Shown here: positions 1-5,198 of the stretch, in pieces | Numbering within the stretch: position 1 is the stretch's first letter | How the letters are laid out: each line of letters begins with the position of its first letter | Assembly: GCA_002170915.1 (NCBI GenBank) | Contig: NHHQ01000041.1 | Span: 12,806 to 18,003 of the forward strand | DNA from: Rhodospirillaceae bacterium TMED167 | GTDB taxonomy: Bacteria > Pseudomonadota > Alphaproteobacteria > Rhodospirillales_A > UBA2165 | Direction: 5' to 3' | Length of the DNA stretch: 5,198 nt | Position numbers and translations under genes: made by a program | The notes under the pieces: model-generated | Seen by the model: the letters and a program-made list of their open reading frames with translations, nothing else | What the model was told of the DNA's origin: nothing | The model's database searches: none

Positions 1-231
1 AAAAACTTGGCGATCGAGGCCGGTCGGCGCAACCAGGGGGCAACCATTGTGGGTTTACACCCGGGAACAGTGGACAGCGCTCTATCAAAACCATTCCAGG
101 GCAATGTTCCCGACGGCAAGCTGTTTACGCCCGATGATGCGGCAGAAAAACTGTGCCGGGTCCTGGGTCAGTTATTGCCTCACCAGAGTGGGCTATGTTT
201 CGCCTGGGACGGCCAGGAGATCAAGCCGTGA
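1..231 (+). CDS. SDR-family NAD(P)-dependent oxidoreductase, C-terminal fragment (5' end outside window)
   Basis: The reading frame is open from base 1 to the TGA at 229-231 and encodes the last 76 residues of a short-chain dehydrogenase/reductase. The first residues (KNLAIEAGRRN) match the helix that follows the catalytic YxxxK of SDRs, so the catalytic Tyr and Lys and the Rossmann nucleotide-binding part lie upstream of the window. The segment LHPGTVDSALSKPFQ (about residues 20-34 of the fragment) is the conserved P-G-xV-x-T/S turn after beta strand 6, which in SDRs contacts the cofactor nicotinamide. The ending, FAWDGQEIKP, is typical of a C-factor/CsgA-like SDR subgroup. These are usually cytosolic proteins of roughly 230-250 residues, so about a third is visible. 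The TTG at 7 is an internal codon, not a start. The stop overlaps the next gene's ATG by one base, so the SDR is very likely co-translated with the photolyase. SDRs of this kind recur beside photolyase genes in proteobacteria, but the substrate is unknown. Confidence 0.88.
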   Translation, partial: KNLAIEAGRRNQGATIVGLHPGTVDSALSKPFQGNVPDGKLFTPDDAAEKLCRVLGQLLPHQSGLCFAWDGQEIKP

Positions 232-1649
232 TGGACGATGTCGCCGTCTGTTGGTTCCGCCAGGATCTAAGACTTTCGGACAACCCGGCCCTCTCGGCCG
301 CGGCTGAGCATGCCCATGTTCTACCTGTCTACATACTAGACACGAAAAATACGGGAGCATTTGCAATCGGGGCGGCGAGCCGCTGGTGGTTGCATTGGTC
401 GCTGCACGCTCTCAACCAGTCGCTCGGCGGAAATCTCTCGTTGTATCAAGGAGATCCTCATCAGATCTTGGAGGGTCTTGTTCATAGATTACCCGTGACG
501 GCGGTGCACTGGAACCGTTGTTACGAGCCATGGCCCATGGAGCGGGATACCAAAATTAAATCCATCCTAGCCGAAAGAGACATCCGGGTCGAAAGTCACA
601 ACGGCTCTTTGTTGTGGGAACCCTGGGATATCAAAAAGGACGACGGCACACCCTATAAAGTTTTTACGCCGTTCTACCGGAAGGGGTGCCTGAAGACCGC
701 CGCACCGCGCAAACCGCTTGAGGCTCCCAAAGATGTGTCCTGGCTGAGGGACGAAAACACAACCCTATCTCTGGATGAACTAGACTTACAGCCCAAGTTC
801 AAATGGGACGAAATGCTTGCGCCGCATTGGACGATTGGTGAGGAAGGGGCAAATGACCGGTTGCAGAAATTTATCCGCACTGGATTGGCACATTATAAAG
901 ACGGCCGCAATCTGCCGGCCGAGCCTTTTGTGTCTCGCCTGTCGCCGCATCTCCGTTTTGGTGAAATCTCTCCCAATCAGGCATGGTATACGGCAACCTC
1001 TCAGGGAGATGGCAAGGACATTGACCATTTTTGCAGCGAACTCGGCTGGCGTGAGTTTTCCTACAGTCTGTTGTATCACAATCCCGACCTGGCCGAGGTT
1101 AATCTGCAAAAGAAGTTTGACGAATTTCCCTGGTCCAATGACCCGGTTGCGTTGAAAGCATGGCAGAAAGGCGAGACTGGCGTGCCGATGGTGGATGCTG
1201 GTATGCGTGAGCTTTGGCAGACTGGTTTTATGCACAATCGGGTGCGCATGATAACCGGGTCTTTTCTAATCAAAAATTTGCTTCTCCATTGGCACAATGG
1301 GGAACGCTGGTTTTGGGATACCCTGGTGGACGCCGATCCCGCTAGCAACAGCGCGAGCTGGCAGTGGGTGGCAGGGTGCGGGGCGGACGCGGCCCCCTAT
1401 TTTCGTATTTTCAATCCTGTAACACAGGGTCAGAAATTTGATCCCCACGGCGACTATGTGAGACGGTATGTGCCCGAACTCGCGGCCTTGCCGAACAAAT
1501 ATCTGTTTAATCCCTGGGAGGCGCCGGACGCTCTGTTGCTGGAGGCGAACGTCGAGCTTGGGGTGACGTATCCCAAACCCATTGTTGATTTAAAAGCTTC
1601 CCGAGAGCGTGCCCTTGCTGCATTTAAATCTCTGTCGCAGGGTACGTAA
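231..1649 (+). CDS. phrB: Class I deoxyribodipyrimidine (CPD) photolyase
   Basis: Predicted blue-light-driven flavoenzyme (472 aa, the same length as E. coli PhrB) that splits cyclobutane pyrimidine dimers by electron transfer from reduced FAD. An N-terminal antenna-type alpha/beta domain (about 1-130, opening with VCWFRQDLRLSDNPAL) is followed by the helical FAD-binding domain (about 200-472). Recognisable landmarks are RLSPHLRFGEISP (236-248), ELGWREF (270-276), MHNRVRMITGSF (334-345) and WQWVAGCGADAAPYFRIFNP (377-396). Aligned by eye with E. coli PhrB, the CPD-contacting Glu274 and Trp277 are E270 and W273, Met345 is M340, and the flavin N5-contacting Asn378 is N373. The photoreduction Trp triad 306/359/382 is W301, W354 and W377. 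All are intact, so an active CPD enzyme is expected. The antenna cofactor (folate or deazaflavin) cannot be decided by eye. The ATG at 231 is preferred over the in-frame ATG at 153 because it begins where the family begins, overlaps the SDR stop by one base (TGATG), and has AGGAG at 215-219. The 3' end overlaps the next gene as TAATG. Confidence 0.96.
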   Translation: MDDVAVCWFRQDLRLSDNPALSAAAEHAHVLPVYILDTKNTGAFAIGAASRWWLHWSLHALNQSLGGNLSLYQGDPHQILEGLVHRLPVTAVHWNRCYEPWPMERDTKIKSILAERDIRVESHNGSLLWEPWDIKKDDGTPYKVFTPFYRKGCLKTAAPRKPLEAPKDVSWLRDENTTLSLDELDLQPKFKWDEMLAPHWTIGEEGANDRLQKFIRTGLAHYKDGRNLPAEPFVSRLSPHLRFGEISPNQAWYTATSQGDGKDIDHFCSELGWREFSYSLLYHNPDLAEVNLQKKFDEFPWSNDPVALKAWQKGETGVPMVDAGMRELWQTGFMHNRVRMITGSFLIKNLLLHWHNGERWFWDTLVDADPASNSASWQWVAGCGADAAPYFRIFNPVTQGQKFDPHGDYVRRYVPELAALPNKYLFNPWEAPDALLLEANVELGVTYPKPIVDLKASRERALAAFKSLSQGT

Positions 1650-3184
1650 TGGTAAGTCTACGCCTCATCCTTGGCGATCAGCTGACCCAGACCATTTCCA
1701 GCCTGGAAGGCTGTGACCCGGCACATGATGTGATCTTGATGTGCGAGGTCTGGGACGAGGCGACTTATGTCAAGCATCATAAAAAGAAAATTGCCTTTTT
1801 ATTCTCGGCGATGCGGCATTTTGCAGAAGAGCTCCGCTCAACGGGACATAACGTTCAGTATGTTAAATTGGACGAGGATGCCAACACGGGAACGATCGCC
1901 GACGAAGTGGCGCGTGCCGTTGACGCACATGACATCGACAGCGTTATTGTTACTCATCCAGGAGAATATCGTCTAGCTAGCGAAGTCAGACAATGGCACT
2001 CCCGGTTCAAATTGCCGGTCGAAATACGAAATGATGATCGGTTTCTGGTAACGCCCGAAGATTTCGCCAACTGGGCGAAAGAACGCCGAAGTCTCCGCAT
2101 GGAGACCTTTTACCGAAATATAAGGCGGAAATATAAGCTCTTGATGGCGGGCGACGAGCCAGTGGGCGGCCAATGGAACTTTGATGCCGATAATAGAAAA
2201 TCGCCGAAAAAGGGGATGGACATTCCTGCGCCTTTCAGAGTACCGATCGACAGCATCACGCGCGACGTTCTCGAGCTGGTAAGCCGACGTTTCTCAGACC
2301 ACTTCGGTGATCTCGACCCGTTTCCCTTTGCGGTCACCCGGGCGCAGGCGCTGGACGCCCTCGAGACCTTTATCGACCAACGGCTGACCAGGTTTGGCGA
2401 CTTTCAAGATGCCATGGTTGAGAGCGAGCCCTGGATGTTTCATGCCCATCTCAGCTTCTATCTCAACTGCGGGCTTCTTCTGCCCCTTGAGTGCGTGCAG
2501 GCGGTCGAGAGAGCTTATCATGAGAATAACGCGCCCCTTAATTCGGTCGAGGGCTTCATCCGCCAGATTGCTGGCTGGCGCGAGTTTGTCCGGGGCATCT
2601 ATTGGCTGAAAATGCCTGCCTATGCTCAAGAAAACTATTTGCAGGCTGGGCGCGACTTGCCAGCGTTTTACTGGACCGCTGAGACCGACATGAACTGCGT
2701 GCGTCAGTCCGTGGAGGAAACGCGCCGAAACAGCTACGCGCATCACATCCAGAGACTGATGGTCTTGGGAAATTTTTCCCTTTTAGCCGGCATTGATCCG
2801 GGGCAAGTCCAGGACTGGTTTTTAAGCGTTTATGCAGATGCTTATGAGTGGGTAGAACTGCCTAATGTCCAGGGTATGGCCCTGTTTGCGGATGGCGGCT
2901 ATATGGCGAGTAAACCCTACGCGGCGAGCGGCAGTTACATCAATAAGATGTCAAATTACTGCCAAAATTGCCGCTATTCCGTTCGCGAGAAAATAGGACC
3001 CGAAGCCTGTCCCTTTAATTATCTTTATTGGGATTTTATGGTCCGGAACCGCGCCCGTCTCGGTGAGTCCCCCCGCATGGGCATGATGTACCGATCATAC
3101 GACCGCATGGATGACGGAAGAAAAATAGATATCGAGAACGATAGCCGCGCCTTTCTTGATCAACTGGACCAGAGAGCAACCTGA
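1649..3184 (+). CDS. Iron-sulfur bacterial cryptochrome / prokaryotic (6-4) photolyase (FeS-BCP; PhrB/CryB type)
   Basis: A 511-aa protein of the photolyase-related (DPRP) family, predicted to repair (6-4) photoproducts with FAD, a 4Fe-4S cluster and probably a lumazine (DMRL) antenna, as in Agrobacterium PhrB (about 507 aa). The N-terminal alpha/beta domain opens with LRLILGDQL (4-12) and contains HHKKKIAFLFSAMRHFAEEL (43-62). The catalytic half contains GFIRQIAGWREFVRGIYW (302-319), NSYAHHIQRLMVLGNF (361-376), DAYEWVELPNVQGM (397-410) and KPYAASGSYINKMS (422-435). Cysteines C350, C438, C441 and C454 fall at the same residue numbers recalled as cluster ligands in Agrobacterium PhrB. H365-H366 match its repair-relevant histidine pair, and W342 and W390 match its photoreduction tryptophans. 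Residue 391 is Phe where I recall Tyr in PhrB. The ATG overlaps the upstream stop as TAATG, and AGGG at 1639-1642 lies 6 nt upstream, so translational coupling with the CPD photolyase is likely. A purely signalling (CryB-like) role is possible. The gene is named phrB or cryB in different species. Confidence 0.94.
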   Translation: MVSLRLILGDQLTQTISSLEGCDPAHDVILMCEVWDEATYVKHHKKKIAFLFSAMRHFAEELRSTGHNVQYVKLDEDANTGTIADEVARAVDAHDIDSVIVTHPGEYRLASEVRQWHSRFKLPVEIRNDDRFLVTPEDFANWAKERRSLRMETFYRNIRRKYKLLMAGDEPVGGQWNFDADNRKSPKKGMDIPAPFRVPIDSITRDVLELVSRRFSDHFGDLDPFPFAVTRAQALDALETFIDQRLTRFGDFQDAMVESEPWMFHAHLSFYLNCGLLLPLECVQAVERAYHENNAPLNSVEGFIRQIAGWREFVRGIYWLKMPAYAQENYLQAGRDLPAFYWTAETDMNCVRQSVEETRRNSYAHHIQRLMVLGNFSLLAGIDPGQVQDWFLSVYADAYEWVELPNVQGMALFADGGYMASKPYAASGSYINKMSNYCQNCRYSVREKIGPEACPFNYLYWDFMVRNRARLGESPRMGMMYRSYDRMDDGRKIDIENDSRAFLDQLDQRAT

Positions 3185-3321
3185 CCCTTCCCCCGTTTAA
3201 AATGCGGCGCGACGATAGAATACCGCGGGGGCCAGATAACCAGCGAACTTCAGCTACAGCTATACAATCTGTTTTCTGCTTGATAGACGTTTTTAACCAA
3301 ATGACGCTTGAGAGTATTTTT
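3185..3321 (+). promoter_or_regulatory. 137-nt gap with a possible promoter for the TPR-sulfotransferase gene
   Basis: This is the only sizeable gap between genes. A -10-like TATACAAT lies at 3261-3268, but no convincing -35 box sits 16-18 nt upstream. A TTGATA at 3280-3285 has no matching -10. Near its start, CCCCC at 3190-3194 could pair with GGGGG at 3227-3231, enclosing GCGG (3204-3207) paired with CCGC (3223-3226). No T-run follows, so this is not a standard terminator, though it could separate the photolyase transcript from the next gene. The frame is open from ATG 3202, but the encoded residues do not look like part of the TPR protein. A promoter here is inferred mainly from the gap size and the change of function across it. 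Confidence 0.25.
3310..3314 (+). promoter_or_regulatory. Shine-Dalgarno-like GAGAG that favours the ATG at 3322
   Basis: GAGAG lies 7 nt before the ATG at 3322. It is a modest match, but the two other in-frame ATGs, at 3202 and 3301, have no purine-rich ribosome site at a normal distance. Start 3322 also places the first TPR helix at about residue 4, as expected for TPR-sulfotransferases. Confidence 0.45.
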
Positions 3322-5037
3322 ATGCCTCCACCAGATTTCGAGCTGCAACGAGCCCGTGACCTTCATAAGAACGGGCAGTTGGATGATGCGATGACGATTT
3401 ATCACGATCTCCTTGCCCGAAACCCCAATGACCCCGATGCGCACCATCTATTAGGCGTCGCCTTATTCCAGCGTGGTGAGTTGCCGCGCGCAGAGCAGGA
3501 AATTCGTCTGGCGTTAGCCCAAAAGAGAGATGACCCAAACTACTTTTACAACCTTGCAAATGTTCTGCTGGCACAGGGTAAGCCAGAAAAGGCGCTCGAC
3601 ATATTTACGGCGGCTCTCGATCTCAACCCGGAACATATCGAATCGCTGATGGGAGGGGGAAGCATTTTATTTGCTTTGGGACGGCTCGAAGAAGCAGAGG
3701 ATCTGTTCCGGAAAATAGTGGCCCTCGACCCCCATCATCATGCAGCGTTGAATAATCTCGGGGTTATCCTGGCGAGAACAGATCGCCCGGCCGAGGCAGT
3801 GACTGTTTTCAAAATTGTGATCCGTGATGCGGATGCAGCCGCCGAGGTCTTCTCAAACCTGGCTCGCGCGCTGGAAATGCTGAACGAGCTCGCAGACGCC
3901 CGTCAAATGGTGTCGAGAGCTTTGGCAAAGAATCCAGGTTTGGTCTCGGCGAGATTGGTGCACTGCCACTTGTTTCGCCGGGAGGGGAAACTTACAGAGG
4001 CGCGGGCTGCCTATGAAAATTTATTGCGGGATACGCTGCCTCCGCCTGAGAAAGTAGGCGCCCTTTACGGCTATGGTCTCACGCTCGACCAGTTGTTCGA
4101 TCCAGAGGCCGCTTTTGCCGCGTTTAACGAAGCCAACAAAACTGCATCTGATACGTCCGAATTCAAGCAGCGGGATGGCCGCCGGTATCTAAAGGGTGTG
4201 GAGGCGTGCCGAAACTGGTTCACCCGCGACGTCATCGAGGCGCGGTCTCTGCCATCTGACGATCAGGCAGTCACGCCGGTCTTTTTTGTTGGGTTTCCGC
4301 GGTCCGGTACCACTCTGATGGAACAAATTCTTGCGGCCCATCCAGATGTTGTCACTACCGCCGAGAAATCCCCGCTGCAACATGTCCGTCAGAACCTCGT
4401 CAGACGCTTCGGCACAGTGCGGTCCTTCCCAGAATTTCTTGATGAGTTATCTCCCAAACACCTGGAGGGGGCCCGGGACCTGTTTTGGCAAGATGCGGAA
4501 CGCCTTGTCGACTTAGCACCACATGCCGTTTTGATCGATAAGCTGCCGCTAAATATTGTAGATCTTGGCTTTGCCAATTTATTGTTCCCCGACGCAAAAG
4601 TAGTTGTCGCCTTGAGAGACCCACGAGACGTCTGCCTCAGCTGCTTTATGCAGGATTTTGGAGCGAGTGACGCCATGGCTAATTTTCTCGACATAAAGAC
4701 CACGGATAAGGCCTATGCAAGCGTCATGGGTCTTTGGGGGCATTATAAAGAAGTTCTTACCCTGCCGTTTATGGAATACCGGTATGAAGACTTAGTCGAA
4801 AATTTCCATCATACGACACACCGCATTATCGACTTCATCGGACTTTCCTGGTCGGAGGACATTGAACATTACCGGGAACAAGCGGCCAGCCGCTTTATTG
4901 CTACGCCTAGTTATCGGGATGTGACTTCTCAGTTATACACCCGTGCCAGCGGTCGCTGGAGGCGGTATGAAAAGTATCTTGCAGGTCAACTGCCCGAAGC
5001 CTACGGCCTCGCCGCTAAGTTCGGTTACGAACCCTAG
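3322..5037 (+). CDS. TPR-repeat sulfotransferase (PAPS-dependent, TPST-like)
   Basis: A 571-aa predicted cytosolic protein that should transfer sulfate from PAPS to an unknown acceptor. Residues about 4-240 form six to seven tetratricopeptide repeats of 34 residues, starting near 4, 38, 72, 106, 140, 174 and 208. Clear examples are HHLLGVALFQRGELPRAEQE (41-60) and YNLANVLLAQGKPEKALDIF (76-95). They probably bind a partner or the substrate protein. The sulfotransferase domain spans about 318-571. Its 5'-phosphosulfate loop is PVFFVGFPRSGTT (319-331), and its 3'-phosphate site is VVVALRDPRDVCLSCF (427-442) with R432 and S440. YRYEDLVENF (486-495) and SGRWRRYEKYL (543-553) are typical of the Sulfotransfer_3 / TPR-sulfotransferase group. 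Counted without gaps from the P-loop arginine, E348 falls where human TPST2 has its catalytic-base Glu99. K407 in DKLPLN resembles TPST2 Lys158. No signal peptide or membrane segment is seen. Starts at 3202 or 3301 would add 40 or 7 residues but lack a ribosome site. The acceptor could be a protein, glycan or small molecule. Nothing links it functionally to the photolyases. Confidence 0.9.
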   Translation: MPPPDFELQRARDLHKNGQLDDAMTIYHDLLARNPNDPDAHHLLGVALFQRGELPRAEQEIRLALAQKRDDPNYFYNLANVLLAQGKPEKALDIFTAALDLNPEHIESLMGGGSILFALGRLEEAEDLFRKIVALDPHHHAALNNLGVILARTDRPAEAVTVFKIVIRDADAAAEVFSNLARALEMLNELADARQMVSRALAKNPGLVSARLVHCHLFRREGKLTEARAAYENLLRDTLPPPEKVGALYGYGLTLDQLFDPEAAFAAFNEANKTASDTSEFKQRDGRRYLKGVEACRNWFTRDVIEARSLPSDDQAVTPVFFVGFPRSGTTLMEQILAAHPDVVTTAEKSPLQHVRQNLVRRFGTVRSFPEFLDELSPKHLEGARDLFWQDAERLVDLAPHAVLIDKLPLNIVDLGFANLLFPDAKVVVALRDPRDVCLSCFMQDFGASDAMANFLDIKTTDKAYASVMGLWGHYKEVLTLPFMEYRYEDLVENFHHTTHRIIDFIGLSWSEDIEHYREQAASRFIATPSYRDVTSQLYTRASGRWRRYEKYLAGQLPEAYGLAAKFGYEP

Positions 5038-5045
5038 ATTTTTTT
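5019..5045 (+). terminator. Possible weak intrinsic terminator overlapping the sulfotransferase stop
   Basis: GTTCG (5019-5023) and CGAAC (5028-5032) can form a 5-bp stem with a GTTA loop inside the last codons of the gene. A run of seven T follows at 5039-5045. The stem is short, and six bases (CCTAGA) separate it from the T-run, so termination may be weak or the pairing may be chance. Confidence 0.3.
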
Positions 5046-5198
5046 ATAGCTGGCAACGGCGCTCATATCAGCTGTATTCGAAGATTAATGGACGACATCC
5101 GATGCCAAAAAAAACAAAGCAGGCCGGAGCCCGCTCTGCAAGGCGGTTCATATCGCTTAAGCCAACCAATTCCTATCGTTAAAAATTTTTGTAATATA
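5046..5198. other. Downstream tail with no recognisable gene
   Basis: No conserved gene was recognised between the T-run and the window end. Two short plus-strand frames exist. ATG 5102 to TAA 5182 encodes a basic 26-residue peptide beginning MPKKTKQAGARSARRF, with only GGA at 5090-5092 as a possible ribosome site. ATG 5088 stays open to the window end for 37 codons, beginning MDDIRCQKKQSRPEPAL. Neither resembles a family I know, and they overlap in different frames, so at most one is real. The last bases (AAAAATTTTTGTAATATA) are AT-rich and could lie in the promoter region of a gene outside the window. Confidence 0.4.

Noticed and set aside
153..230. N-terminal extension of the class I photolyase from the in-frame ATG at 153
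   Set aside because: It would add 26 residues lying wholly within the SDR coding sequence. Family members begin at the equivalent of MDDVAVCWFRQ, and the ATG at 231 has a ribosome site and the coupled overlap.
786..1235. 149-codon minus-strand open frame inside the class I photolyase gene
   Set aside because: It lies antisense to the conserved FAD-binding domain with no recognisable product, so it is a shadow frame.
2294..2746. 150-codon minus-strand open frame inside the FeS-BCP gene
   Set aside because: It is antisense to a strongly conserved coding region and its translation resembles no known family. It is explained by codon bias on the other strand.
3190..3231. GC-rich inverted pairing (CCCCC/GGGGG with inner GCGG/CCGC) as a rho-independent terminator of the photolyase operon
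   Set aside because: No T-run follows the right arm, and the two helices are separated by a 9-nt bulge on the left side only.
5048..5073. AGCTG...CAGCT inverted repeat in the downstream tail as an operator or terminator
   Set aside because: It has only five paired bases around a 16-nt loop and no T-run, which is expected by chance.

Overview
The window holds four plus-strand protein genes and almost no unexplained space. In order they are: the 3' end of a short-chain dehydrogenase/reductase (SDR) gene, a complete class I CPD photolyase, a complete iron-sulfur bacterial cryptochrome/(6-4) photolyase (FeS-BCP, the group of Agrobacterium PhrB and Rhodobacter CryB), and a complete protein with N-terminal TPR repeats and a C-terminal sulfotransferase domain. 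No RNA genes, insertion sequences, CRISPR arrays or long repeats were seen.

The first three genes form a tight unit. The SDR stop and the photolyase start share one base (TGATG at 229-233), and the photolyase stop and FeS-BCP start share one base (TAATG at 1647-1651). This is the geometry of a translationally coupled operon. Its promoter lies upstream of the window, so light or stress control cannot be read here. Judged from conserved residues, the two flavoenzymes should cover both main UV photoproducts: class I for cyclobutane pyrimidine dimers and FeS-BCP for (6-4) photoproducts. The SDR is probably a soluble NAD(P)-dependent enzyme of unknown substrate.

After a 137-nt gap comes the TPR-sulfotransferase, which is likely a separate transcription unit. 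Its sulfotransferase half carries PAPS-binding motifs and has acidic and basic residues at the spacing of animal tyrosylprotein sulfotransferases. The substrate is unknown. A weak terminator-like hairpin with a T-run overlaps its end. The last 161 nt hold only tiny, unrecognised reading frames.

The organism is probably a proteobacterium, most likely an alphaproteobacterium. The reasons are moderate GC (near 50-55% by eye), an FeS-BCP very close to Agrobacterium PhrB, and an alphaproteobacterial-looking class I photolyase. TPR-sulfotransferases are common in marine members of the group. This assignment is inference. No clearly new system was found. The most useful points are the coupled dual-photolyase operon and the TPST-like active-site layout of the sulfotransferase.
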